Shown here one piece after another: positions 1-6,939 of a DNA stretch of 10,924 nt. The notes beneath the pieces are model-generated. The model was not told the origin of the DNA. It saw only the letters and a list, made by a program, of their open reading frames with translations, and searched no databases. The number at the start of each line of letters is the position of its first letter. The first letter of the stretch is position 1. The stretch comes from Halobacteriales archaeon QS_9_67_15. GTDB taxonomy: Archaea; Halobacteriota; Halobacteria; Halobacteriales; Haloarculaceae. The DNA lies in NCBI GenBank assembly GCA_003023165.1, contig PXSD01000109.1:1-10924 (forward strand), written 5' to 3'. Position numbers and translations under genes: made by a program.

Positions 1-64
1 TGTAGATAGTTTCACAGCGGCCGACGTATTCGGGTTCATCAGACACTCGAAACCGGGATTTCAT
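1..64 (-). CDS. Possible 5' end of an unknown gene running off the left edge
   Basis: An ATG at 64-62 (minus) opens a frame to the window edge without a stop, beginning MKSRFRVSDEPEYVGRCE. It has acidic haloarchaeal character in its middle and lies just beyond the 29-bp repeat. Only 21 codons are visible and I do not recognise the family. It is also in the same frame as the shifted integrase reading frame, so it may be nothing more than read-through of that remnant. Confidence 0.2.
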   Translation of the reverse strand, partial: MKSRFRVSDEPEYVGRCETIY

Positions 65-73
65 TCCAATCGG

Positions 74-102
74 CGGTAAAAAACTACAGTAATCCGTATC
101 AG
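74..102 (-). repeat. 29-bp bipartite dispersed repeat, copy A
   Basis: On the minus strand, bases 102-86 read CTGATACGGATTACTGT, identical over 17 bp to copy B at 1950-1966. The next 12 bases match copy B at 8 positions: a G, two TT pairs and a final CCG at the same spacing. This copy contains a run of six T, so on the minus strand it looks like a T-rich terminator at the end of the integrase remnant. The two copies are inverted relative to each other, 1.85 kb apart. Confidence 0.75.
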
Positions 103-542
103 GGTTGTCGCTCTTGGGGTGGTAGTCCGACCAATCGTGGACGGCCCGTTCGCACCGAGTAGCGGTCGCTCTGAGCCGTTCTGTGCCGAGCCTTCCAGCC
201 CTTCGGCGTCGGTGTTCAGGTAATAGGACCCAGTCGTCCCGTCCTCGGGATCGACATCTTTCACCCGGAGGGTCTGGATCGCCCGAATCCGCTGGCCCGT
301 ATTCAGGAATAGTTCAAGCATACACCGGTCCCGAGCATTATCCACGGCCTCCCGAAGTGCCTGAACCTCATCTTCGGTGTACATATCCTGCTCGTCGACG
401 CCAGTCGTGTCCTGTGAAAACAGAGCTATGTCGGTCGGCTCAACACCGAGAGCGTCATGATACCGGTAGAACCCCCGGAGTGCGGCCTGTCAGGGGCGAA
501 TGTAGGCCTTGCTGAATCGACGCCGACCGTTCGGTGCAACAC

Positions 543-574
543 TCTTAAGCATTAGATTCGTCTAATCCCACTCG
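543..574 (+). promoter_or_regulatory. Promoter and palindromic operator candidate of the DtxR-type gene
   Basis: ATTAGATTCGTCTAAT (551-566) is a perfect dyad: two 6-bp arms around TTCG. It resembles the TTAGG...CCTAA arms of bacterial DtxR/IdeR sites. It ends 8 bases before the ATG at 575 and overlaps the expected TATA position (TTAAG at 545-549, about 27 bases upstream). A repressor bound here would cover the core promoter, so metal-dependent autoregulation by the adjacent DtxR-type protein is the simplest reading. The dyad is seen directly; which protein binds it is inference. Confidence 0.6.
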
Positions 575-1270
575 ATGCTCAGCGCCAAGATGGAGGACTA
601 CCTGAAGGCGATCTACGAGCTCCAGCGCGAGAGCGACGAGCCGGTCGCGACCTCGCGCATCGCGGACCTGCTGGACGTGACCGCGCCGACGGCGACCAGC
701 ATGATGGAGTCGCTGGCCGAACGCGGGCTCGTAGAGCGCGAGAAGTACAAGGGCGTCCGCCTCACGCCCGAAGGGGAGACCGTGGCGCTGGAAGTGGTCA
801 GACACCATCGACTGCTGGAGACCTACCTGACGGAGGAACTCGGCTACGACTGGGCGGAAGTGCACGACGAGGCCGACCGGCTCGAACACCACATCAGCGA
901 GGAGTTCGAGCGCCGCGTGGCCGAGATGCTGGACGACCCCGCCGTAGACCCGCACGGCGACCCCATCCCGACGGACGCGCTCGACCCGGTCGACGAGACG
1001 GCCGGAACGACGCTCGTGGAGGCGACCGAAGGCGACCGGCTCGTCGTCCAGCGGGTCAGCGACCGCGACCCCGAGGAACTCGCGTATCTCGACGAGGCCG
1101 GGATCGTCCCCGGAACGGAGCTCGTCGTCGAAGAGGTAGCGCCTATCGGGGTGGTGAGCGTCGCGCTCGCGGACGGCGAGGGGACCGTCTCGATCCCGGA
1201 CGCCGTCGCGCGGACGATATTCGTCGACGCGACCGACGGATCGACCGGGAGCGCCACCGAAGCCGCCTGA
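575..1270 (+). CDS. sirR: DtxR/MntR/SirR-family metal-dependent transcriptional regulator
   Basis: A 231-residue cytoplasmic regulator that, by family, binds Mn(2+) or Fe(2+) and represses metal uptake genes. Residues 1-65 form the winged helix-turn-helix (MEDYLKAIYELQ, then SRIADLLDVTAPTATSMMESL, then the wing ending RLTPEG). Residues 66-125 are the dimerisation/metal domain, with H78 and the D101-x-x-E104-H105 cluster in positions that bind metal in MntR and DtxR; D8 is present, but the residue matching MntR E11 is lysine (K11). Residues about 150-217 form a C-terminal FeoA/SH3-like domain, so it is the long DtxR-like type rather than short MntR. The ATG follows a 16-bp palindrome that is probably its own operator. 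It is separated by 86 bp from the TRASH-domain regulator and is probably transcribed separately. The family is clear; whether it senses manganese or iron cannot be read from the sequence. Confidence 0.92.
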   Translation: MLSAKMEDYLKAIYELQRESDEPVATSRIADLLDVTAPTATSMMESLAERGLVEREKYKGVRLTPEGETVALEVVRHHRLLETYLTEELGYDWAEVHDEADRLEHHISEEFERRVAEMLDDPAVDPHGDPIPTDALDPVDETAGTTLVEATEGDRLVVQRVSDRDPEELAYLDEAGIVPGTELVVEEVAPIGVVSVALADGEGTVSIPDAVARTIFVDATDGSTGSATEAA

Positions 1271-1325
1271 GATCCTCTCTCACTCGCTGTCTCTCGGGAA
1301 CCGCTCCACCGATTCGGACCGGAAA

Positions 1326-1356
1326 CCAGTTTTGACCCGAACACCTCAGACGATGT
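1326..1356 (+). promoter_or_regulatory. Weak core promoter upstream of the Lrp/TRASH gene
   Basis: AGTTTTGAC (1329-1337) lies about 24-28 bases before the ATG at 1357, the right distance for a TATA box of a leaderless haloarchaeal gene, but the match is only moderate. Just upstream is the short palindrome CCGATTCGG. No Shine-Dalgarno sequence is obvious. Confidence 0.35.
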
Positions 1357-1953
1357 ATGCGCGACCTCGACGACACGGACCGGCGGATCCTCGGGCTCCT
1401 GCTCGACGACGCCCGACGGTCGTGGCGTGACATCGCGGACGTCGTCGACCTCTCACCGCCGGCCGTCGCCGACCGCGTCGACCGCCTCGAAGACATCGGC
1501 GTGATCAGGGGGTTCACCGTCGACGTCGACCGGTCGAAACTCCGTGCGGGCATCCCGGTGCTCGTGACGGTGACACTGACGCCGGGGGCCGCGACGGCCG
1601 CGAGCGAGTCCCTCTCCGAGGCAGACCCCGTCGAACACGTCCTCACGACCGCCGAGGAGGAGGTGGTCTTCACTACCACCGTCGAGCAGGGAGACGTGCT
1701 CTCGCTGCTCGAATCGGCGCTGGTGATGGACGACGTTCGGAGGTACGACGTGTCGCTGCTGGCCGACCGGTCGTGGAGTCCGTCGGTCGGCGACGCGGAA
1801 CTGGCGCTGACCTGCGACGAGTGCGGCAACACCGTCACCGCCGAGGGCGAGACCCGCGAACTAAACGGCGAGACGTACCACTTCTGTTGCGAGTCCTGCG
1901 AGGCGTCGTTCGTCGACATGTACGAAGACCTGCGCGACGGCGCGGACCGCTGA
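1357..1953 (+). CDS. Lrp/AsnC-family regulator with C-terminal TRASH metal-sensing domain
   Basis: 198 residues. Residues 1-55 are an Lrp-type helix-turn-helix (LDDTDRRILGLLLDDAR, then DIADVVDLSPPAVADRVDRL). Residues about 60-135 form the AsnC/RAM effector and oligomerisation domain. Residues about 150-190 form a TRASH domain: C156, then 20 residues, C177, three residues, C181 fits the published C-X19-22-C-X3-C pattern, with extra cysteines C153 and C178. TRASH domains bind metals. In Halobacterium salinarum a protein of this architecture (VNG1179C) is needed for copper induction of a P1-type ATPase, so a copper-sensing role controlling the copA-type gene 2.3 kb downstream is likely by analogy. 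The TGA stop (1951-1953) lies inside the 29-bp repeat, and the convergent methyltransferase stops only six bases further on. Start: the ATG at 1357 gives the standard N-terminus; an out-of-frame ATG lies at 1353. Confidence 0.9.
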   Translation: MRDLDDTDRRILGLLLDDARRSWRDIADVVDLSPPAVADRVDRLEDIGVIRGFTVDVDRSKLRAGIPVLVTVTLTPGAATAASESLSEADPVEHVLTTAEEEVVFTTTVEQGDVLSLLESALVMDDVRRYDVSLLADRSWSPSVGDAELALTCDECGNTVTAEGETRELNGETYHFCCESCEASFVDMYEDLRDGADR

Positions 1954-1978
1954 TACGGATTACTGTCGATTATTTCCG
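1950..1978 (+). repeat. 29-bp bipartite dispersed repeat, copy B
   Basis: CTGATACGGATTACTGT (1950-1966) is a perfect 17-bp match to copy A in inverted orientation, with further matches at fixed spacing ending in CCG (1976-1978). It carries the stop codons of both convergent genes: TGA of the TRASH regulator (1951-1953, plus) and TAA of the methyltransferase (1962-1960, minus). The T-rich second half could end plus-strand transcripts. It may be a dispersed element, a terminator or one end of a mobile segment. Confidence 0.75.
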
Positions 1979-3135
1979 GATAGCGCCGACCCCGGGGTCT
2001 CGACGTGTCGACTCAGGTCGAGAGCGCGGTGGTGGACGAACCAGAACCGGCCGTCCGGAGCGAGCACGCCTGCGACGCCGCGGAAGATGTCCGCGAGCAC
2101 GCCGTCCCCTGCGTGGGTCGGCGGATTGCAGAGGACGGTGTCGAACGTCCGGTCGTCGACGCCGTCGGTGCAGTCGGCGGTGACGACGCGACCGTCGACA
2201 CCGCTCGCGTCGAGCGACCGGCGGGCACAGACGGTCGCGAGTCTGTCGTCGTCACTGCACCACAGTTCGCAGTCCGCGGTTGAGCCTGCGTGGGCGCCCA
2301 GTGTGCCGTACCCACAGCAGAGGTCGAGGACGCGGTCTCCGTCGGCGACGTCGGCGGTTGCGGCGAGCAGTCGCGTCCCGTCGTCGACCGCTGTCGGAGC
2401 GAACAGTCCGGGGGCGGTCACCAGCGACAGGTCGACGCCATCGACGCGCTCCCGGAGCCAGTCGAACGGCGGATCGGACGGTGAGCGGTCCCGCTTCGGT
2501 CCGCTCGCCCTGAGGAGCGCCCAGCCGTCGTTCGTTCCGACTGTCCGGACGGTGTCGGCGGCGTCGTTCAGCGTCGACTCGAAGCGCGACAGGCCGGTTT
2601 CGGGCGTCGCGGCGACGAAGAGGTCACCGTCCGGGGCGAGCGACCGAAGCGCGGTCCGGACGCGTCGGTTCCCTAACTCGATGGGGTCGTACCCTTTGGG
2701 AACGAAGACGGCGGTGTCGACCGCGCCGACGGTTCTGCTGTCTGCTCGACTGCGTTCGACGGGCCCGCTGTAGTCGGTTCGCGGCCGCTCGGAGGCGGTG
2801 CGGTCGACCGACCCGAGCCCCGTCGCGGTCGAGACGGTCGCGTCGACGTCGTTCCAGGCGCGATTTCGCTCGCACAGCGCGGCTGCCCGGGCGCTCGGTG
2901 TGGTCAATTCGACGGCCGACGCTCGTTCGGCGAGGACGATACCGACGACCCCGTACCGGGCATCGACCGTGCGGAGTCGGCCGAGGTCGCTGTCCCAGAG
3001 GTGCTCCAGTGCGAGCAACTCTCCGGGACAGAACGCGTCCGCGTCCGGAACGCCGTCGGCCGTGTGGAACCGGTAGCGGTCCCGGTCCGAGTCTGTCTGG
3101 GACCCGAGGACGAGGGGGTCGGGAGCGGCGGTCAT
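1960..3135 (-). CDS. RsmC/MTS-type class I SAM-dependent methyltransferase
   Basis: 391 residues. The C-terminal half is a Rossmann methyltransferase: motif I DLCCGYGTLGAHAG (271-284), acidic motif II region (CSDDD, 293-297) and NPPTH (337-341), the NPP(F/T/Y) catalytic signature of enzymes that methylate amino groups of nucleic-acid bases; in bacterial RsmC it is NPPFH on 16S rRNA guanine. The N-terminal half (about 30-210) is more variable and contains AVFVPKGYDPIELGNRRVR (142-160), like the degenerate substrate-binding domain of RsmC. An rRNA or tRNA guanine-N2 target is the best guess, but the exact base cannot be told. The protein ends soon after WFVHHRALDLSRH with codons inside the 29-bp repeat, so a short C-terminal strand may have been lost. 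The ATG at 3135 is the first good start. Six-base arms (3125-3130 and 3136-3141) flank the start codon. Confidence 0.8.
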   Translation of the reverse strand: MTAAPDPLVLGSQTDSDRDRYRFHTADGVPDADAFCPGELLALEHLWDSDLGRLRTVDARYGVVGIVLAERASAVELTTPSARAAALCERNRAWNDVDATVSTATGLGSVDRTASERPRTDYSGPVERSRADSRTVGAVDTAVFVPKGYDPIELGNRRVRTALRSLAPDGDLFVAATPETGLSRFESTLNDAADTVRTVGTNDGWALLRASGPKRDRSPSDPPFDWLRERVDGVDLSLVTAPGLFAPTAVDDGTRLLAATADVADGDRVLDLCCGYGTLGAHAGSTADCELWCSDDDRLATVCARRSLDASGVDGRVVTADCTDGVDDRTFDTVLCNPPTHAGDGVLADIFRGVAGVLAPDGRFWFVHHRALDLSRHVETPGSALSGNNRQ

Positions 3136-3668
3136 CGCCGCGCCCCCTGACCTGCGCGCGGCGACGCAGTCGCCGTGTCGTGAGTCGAGTCGGGCTGGTC
3201 GTCGGGACTGTGCTGTCGTGGGCGTGTGCGGCGTGGCATTCGGATGGTCGGCAGGGCTGGCGTTCGTCGACCGACTCAGAGCCGCGCCTCGCGGACGTAC
3301 GATACTGAGAACCGACGAACGGCTGTCCGCGAGGTGCGACCTCGGGTACCGAAAGCGCAGCCAACCGGAGAACAGTCGCGCCCGGCAGCGACCCGGAACG
3401 CGCGTCCAGCCGGCGCACAGTCGGCGAGCCGACCGAACCGGACCCCGTCCGAACGGGTCGTCGCTGCCGTCGACGACTACGCGGCGCGGAGCGCCCGGCC
3501 CGACCTCGGGCCCTTCTCCATCCTGTTCCGAGCAGACACGAGAGTCCCACTAATAGCTTGCGCTGGCGCTCGGGCGCAGTACTCACGCTGCAACGGTACC
3601 GGCGACATCCGTGTGAATCGTCGGCAGACGGGCACAAAGCGTAACTACAGCCGACCTGTTCGGCCGAC
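3136..3668. other. 533-bp gap without a convincing gene
   Basis: This gap lies between the divergent methyltransferase and acetyltransferase starts. Frames open on the plus strand (for example 3218-3553 and 3226-3678) give arginine-rich proteins with none of the acidic bias of the neighbours, so I do not call them. From about 3340 to 3545 the frame starting at 3226 has G/C-rich third positions and includes PSERVVAAVDDYAARSARPD, which could be a scrap of a decayed gene, but I cannot assign it. A GC-rich dyad with 7-bp arms, CGGCGAC/GTCGCCG around GCA, is at 3159-3175, about 25-40 bases upstream of the methyltransferase start. Base composition becomes more AT-rich from about 3545 to 3650. Confidence 0.5.
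3635..3668 (+). promoter_or_regulatory. Promoter region of the GNAT gene with short dyad
   Basis: CAAAGCGTAACTAC (3634-3647) holds a weak TATA-like stretch about 24-32 bases upstream of the ATG at 3669. Between it and the ATG lies the inverted repeat GCCGA (3650-3654) / TCGGC (3660-3664) with a 5-base spacer. Both elements are short and could be chance. Confidence 0.3.
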
Positions 3669-4133
3669 ATGGAACTAGTCGAAGCGACCCAGGACGACCT
3701 CGAGACGCTGGCGGAGTACTGGTACGCGCTGGCGACGGCCATGGAACCGTACGACGAACTCAATGAGGTCGCCCTCGAAGGCCCCGAGAGCGCCGAGTCG
3801 GGGTTCGGAGACCTGCTCGAGAGCGACGAAGAGATGGTGTACCTGATCGCCGCGGACGGCGAGTCAGTCGGCTTCACATTGATCAGACACGGCGAACACC
3901 CGTCCAGAGTCCACTCGTCGAACGTCGACATCGTCGACCTGTTCGTCGCGTCGGACCACAGAAACGAGGGCTACGGCAGCGACGCGGTAGAAGCGGTGAA
4001 ACGGCGGGCCGCAGAGGACGGCGCGGACTTCGTCACCGTCTCCTGCGAGTGGCACAACGAGGGCGCCCGTCGGTTCTACGAGGACAACGGGTTCGCCGAG
4101 AAGCAGGTGACCTACGCCTGCCAGCTCGACTGA
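3669..4133 (+). CDS. GNAT-family N-acetyltransferase
   Basis: 154 residues, the normal size for a single GNAT domain. The acetyl-CoA pyrophosphate-binding motif is at 97-104 (HRNEGYGS, fitting R/Q-x-x-G-x-G/A), preceded by the strand VDIVDLFVAS. The C-terminal motif WHNEGARRFYEDNGF (128-142) is the usual substrate and acetyl-CoA-supporting region. The N-terminus (MELVEATQDDLETLAEYW) is the usual start of the fold. The substrate cannot be deduced: a small molecule or protein amino terminus are both possible. It is acidic and cytoplasmic. It stands alone, 112 bp ahead of copA in the same direction, with AT-rich repeats between, so it is probably not co-transcribed. Confidence 0.88.
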   Translation: MELVEATQDDLETLAEYWYALATAMEPYDELNEVALEGPESAESGFGDLLESDEEMVYLIAADGESVGFTLIRHGEHPSRVHSSNVDIVDLFVASDHRNEGYGSDAVEAVKRRAAEDGADFVTVSCEWHNEGARRFYEDNGFAEKQVTYACQLD

Positions 4134-4154
4134 CTGGCGAACTAATTTCATCTC

Positions 4155-4200
4155 GAGCTGATTTGGAATCGAAATTTGAGTTGATTTCGAGCTTGGTTCC
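4155..4200 (+). promoter_or_regulatory. AT-rich repeat cluster upstream of copA (operator/promoter candidate)
   Basis: Two near-identical 10-mers, GAGCTGATTT (4155-4164) and GAGTTGATTT (4178-4187), are spaced 23 bp apart, about two helical turns. Overlapping them is an inverted repeat, TCGAAAT (4169-4175) / ATTTCGA (4184-4190), with outer GGAA/TTCC pairs. CGAAATTTGAG (4170-4180) also resembles a BRE plus TATA box, which would put the RNA start near 4200 and leave a leader of about 45 bases before the ATG at 4246. This is the natural place for copper-responsive control, possibly by the TRASH-domain regulator. The repeats are seen; the binding protein is inference. Confidence 0.45.
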
Positions 4201-4245
4201 GTAAGGGCAAACCGCATGAACGAGTAGCCCGTATTTAGAGACGAG

Positions 4246-6766
4246 ATGAGCGAGCGAAGGGAACGACTGGCGTTACACGGGATGAGTTGCGCCAACTGCT
4301 CACAGACCATCGAGGAGTCGCTTCGGTCGCTCGACGGCGTGACGGGGGTCGACGCGAACTTCGCGACGGACGAAGGGAGCGTCAGCTACGACCCCGAGAC
4401 GGTTTCGCTCGGCGAGATATACGAGGCCATCGAGGACACTGACTACGAGGCGGCGAGCGAGACGGTGACGGTCGCGATCACGGACATGACGTGCTCCAAC
4501 TGCGCCGCCTCGAACGAGGAGTCACTCCTCGACACAGCCGGCGTCGTCGACGCCGACGTCAACTTCGCCACGGACGAGGCCACGGTGACCTACAACCCCG
4601 CCGAGGCGTCGGTCGAGGACATCTACGGTGCGATCGAGGACGCCGGCTACTCGCCGGTCCGCGCGGTCGACGAGTCGGAGAGCCAGTCGAGCCAGGCACA
4701 CCAGGACGAGGCGCGCAACGAGGAGATCCGCAGACAGCGAAACCTGACGCTGTTCGGCGTCGCGCTCTCGCTCCCGCTGCTCGCGATGCTCGCCGGCCAC
4801 CTGTTCGCGCCGGCGTGGATGGACGCTACCTTCGAGGGTATCCCGCTGGGTTGGGTCGCGTTCGCGCTCGCGACGCCCGTCCAGTTCGTCCTCGGCAAGG
4901 AGTTCTACGGAAACGCCTACAAGGCGGTCGTCAAGAACGGGACGGCGAACATGGACGTACTGATAGCGCTGGGGTCGTCGACGGCGTACCTCTACTCCGT
5001 CGCGCGCCTGCTCGGCTTCCCCGGCGAGGGCCTGTACTTCGACACCGCGGCGCTCATCCTCGTCTTCATCACCCTTGGGAACTACCTCGAGGCCCGGTCG
5101 AAGGGCCAGGCCTCCGAGGCCATCCGACAGCTGCTGGAGATGGAGGCCGACACGGCGACGCTGGTCCGCGAGGGCGGAGAGGCGTCGGAGACGCCGCACG
5201 GAGGCGGCGAAGCCGCCGTAGTCGAGGAGGAGGTACCGCTCTCGGAGGTCGAGGTGGGCGACCGGCTGAAGGTCCGGCCCGGCGAGAAGGTTCCGACCGA
5301 TGCCCGAGTCGTCGACGGCGACAGCGCGGTCGACGAGTCGATGGTCACCGGCGAGTCGGTGCCCGTCTCGAAGGGGCCCGGCGACGAAGTGATCGGCGCG
5401 ACGGTGAACCGGAACGGCGTGCTCGTCGTCGAGGCCACCAAAGTCGGCGAGGAAACGGCGATCCAACGGATCGTCGAGCGAGTCAAGGACGCACAGAGTC
5501 GCCAGCCGGAGATCCAGAACGTCGCCGACCGCATCTCGTCGTACTTCGTGCCCGCGGTCATCCTGAACGCCCTGTTCTGGGCGGGCGTCTGGTACGCGTT
5601 TCCCGACGCGCTGGCCGGGTTCATCACGTCGCTCCCGCTCTGGGGACTCGCAGCGGGAGGCCCGATGGCCGTCGGCGTCTTCGAGTTCGCGGTCGTCGTC
5701 TTCGCGTCGGCGGTGCTCATCGCCTGCCCCTGCGCGCTCGGGTTAGCGACGCCGGCGGCGACGATGGTCGGCACCGCTATCGGCGCTCGCAACGGCGTCC
5801 TCTTCGAGGGCGGCGACATCCTCGAACGCGTTCGCGACGTGGACACCGTCGTCTTCGACAAGACGGGGACGCTGACCGAGGGCGAGATGGAACTGACCGA
5901 CGTGGTCGCGCTTCCGGCCACCGACAGTGGACGCGTAGAGGGTGACGCTGCCGCTGACGGCGGGGCCGTCGTCGAACCGGCGGTCACCGAGGAGTTCCTC
6001 CTCGAAATCGCCGCGAGCGCGGAGTCGGGGAGCGAACACCCGCTCGCCGAGGCCATCGTCGACGGCGCTCGCGAACGCGGCATCGACGCCGAGTCGCCCG
6101 AGGGCTTCGAGAGCGTGCCCGGTCACGGCGTCACGGCCACGACGAGCCACGGGCGGCGACGACTACCGACTGCTCGGCGTCGTCGCCGACGCCGACACGG
6201 TCAAAGAGTCGGCCGAGGCGGCGGTCAGCGAACTCCGCGACCGCGACGTGGACGTGTGGATGATCACGGGCGACAACGAGCGGACCGCCCACGCCGTCGC
6301 GAAAGACATCGGGATCGACCCCGACAACGTGATGGCGAGCGTCCTTCCCGAGGACAAAGCCGTCGTCGTCGAAGACATCCAGGACGACGGCCGTCGAGCG
6401 ATGATGGTCGGCGACGGCGTCAACGACGCGCCGGCGCTCGCGACGGCGTACGTCGGCTGTGCTATCGGGAGCGGGACCGACGTGGCCATCGAGGCGGCCG
6501 ACGTGACGCTGATGCGCGACGACCCGCTGGACGTGGTCGAGGCGATCCGCGTCTCCGCCGGGACGCTCTCGAAGATCAAACAGAACCTCTTCTGGGCGCT
6601 CGGCTACAATACGGCGATGATCCCGCTGGCGTCGCTGGGCCTGCTCCAGCCCGTCCTCGCGGCCGCGGCGATGGCCGTCTCCAGCGTCTCGGTGCTCACC
6701 AACAGTCTCCTGTTCAGGCGATACACCCCGGACGAGGACTACCGACTGTTCGGATTCCTCCGCTGA
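4246..6766 (+). pseudogene. copA: CopA-type Cu(+)-exporting P1B-ATPase, broken by internal out-of-frame deletion
   Basis: Frame 1 (4246 to about 6151) carries two heavy-metal-associated domains (GMSCANC, C15/C18; DMTCSNC, C83/C86), hydrophobic segments near 168-187, 200-217, 236-256, 264-281, 434-452 and 478-500, the actuator loop TGES (368-371), the CPC copper site (494-496), the phosphorylated aspartate of DKTGTLTEG (D538), the nucleotide-binding HP (598-599) and the GHG glycines (626-628). Frame 1 then reads arginine-rich nonsense. The rest is in another frame from 6152: LLGVVADADTVKESA, TGDN (6266-6277), GDGVND (6410-6427), and the last two membrane segments with the GYN...(M)xxSS residues of Cu(+)-selective pumps. 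The VGN-containing stretch between the two parts (roughly 40 residues in A. fulgidus CopA) is missing. An active single-chain pump is therefore not encoded, unless the sequence is wrong here. Family and Cu(+) specificity are secure; loss of function is inferred. Confidence 0.9.
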
Positions 6767-6796
6767 GCGGTCGGGCACTGCTCTCGGTGACGCGGC

Positions 6797-6838
6797 GGTA
6801 GTTCGTCGGGTGTTCGAGTTCGAACCTAGTGAACTACC
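6797..6838 (+). terminator. Nested inverted repeats after copA
   Basis: GGTAGTTC (6797-6804) and GAACTACC (6831-6838) are perfect 8-bp arms. Inside them is the self-palindrome GTTCGAAC (6818-6825). The structure begins about 30 bases after the copA stop. It lacks a following T-run, so it could be a processing or termination hairpin or a protein-binding site. Confidence 0.35.
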
Positions 6839-6845
6839 AGTCGTA

Positions 6846-6900
6846 AATGTATAAAAGAGGCACCTGACTCGTTCGGCCGAATCGCCAGTATTCGGCGGTT
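6846..6900 (+). promoter_or_regulatory. Strong TATA box with a dyad at the expected RNA start
   Basis: TATAAAAG (6850-6857) is the best TATA box in the window. At the expected transcription start, 20-30 bases downstream, lies GCCGAAT (6876-6882) / ATTCGGC (6890-6896), a perfect 7-bp dyad with a 7-base loop. The start codon of the halocyanin gene is still about 100 bases away, so this would give an unusually long leader with a 5' hairpin, or a separate small RNA, or a promoter blocked by a protein on the dyad. Confidence 0.5.
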
Positions 6901-6939
6901 TCGTGGCTCCTGTGACTGTATATCACGGTCTGTATTGCG

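Larger units (their letters stand above)
1..552 (-). pseudogene. Degenerate tyrosine recombinase / phage-type integrase
   Basis: Reading the minus strand from an ATG at 552-550, the frame gives KSVAPNGRRRFSKAYIRP, then a TGA stop (492-490), then continues as QAALRGFYRYHDALGVEP and on into LELFLNTGQRIRAIQTLRV and RPLLGA. This is the conserved core of haloarchaeal integrases, including the first catalytic arginine (TGQR). After GA the frame slips by one base (about 147-152); the other frame continues as RAVHDWSDYHPKSDNP, which is the expected next block. Recognisable homology then ends at about base 103, where the 29-bp repeat begins. The HxxR and catalytic tyrosine blocks are not found and the N-terminal SAM-like domain is missing or very short, so it should be inactive. 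Any single ORF called here (for example 61-384) is only a fragment. The stop, the frameshift and the family blocks are seen directly; integration of a mobile element as the origin is inference. Right of base 64 the tail is not integrase-like. Confidence 0.8.

Noticed and set aside
74..1978. Complete transposon bounded by the inverted repeats
   Set aside because: No intact transposase inside, no visible target-site duplication, and the cargo includes two ordinary chromosomal regulators; kept only as an open hypothesis in the findings.
3218..3678. Two overlapping plus-strand frames in the gap as genes
   Set aside because: Arginine-rich, no acidic bias, no domain, and no start signal.
2624..3931. 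435-codon minus-strand frame across the methyltransferase, gap and GNAT gene
   Set aside because: Serine/arginine-rich composition typical of shadow frames in GC-rich DNA; it overlaps two well-supported genes.
4231..4238. GTATTTAG as the copA TATA box
   Set aside because: It is only about 8-14 bases before the ATG at 4246, so transcription would start inside the gene and lose the first metal-binding domain's N-terminal strand.
4522..5466. Long antisense frame inside copA
   Set aside because: Mirror of the coding frame's codon bias; basic composition and no recognisable domain.
6100..6200. Programmed ribosomal frameshift in copA
   Set aside because: There is no slippery heptamer, and the missing VGN block shows that sequence is lost, not just shifted.
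6811..6838. T-arm-like GTTCGAGTTCGAAC as a tRNA or attachment-site fragment
   Set aside because: No acceptor, D or anticodon arms around it and no duplicate elsewhere in the window; the palindrome explains the resemblance.
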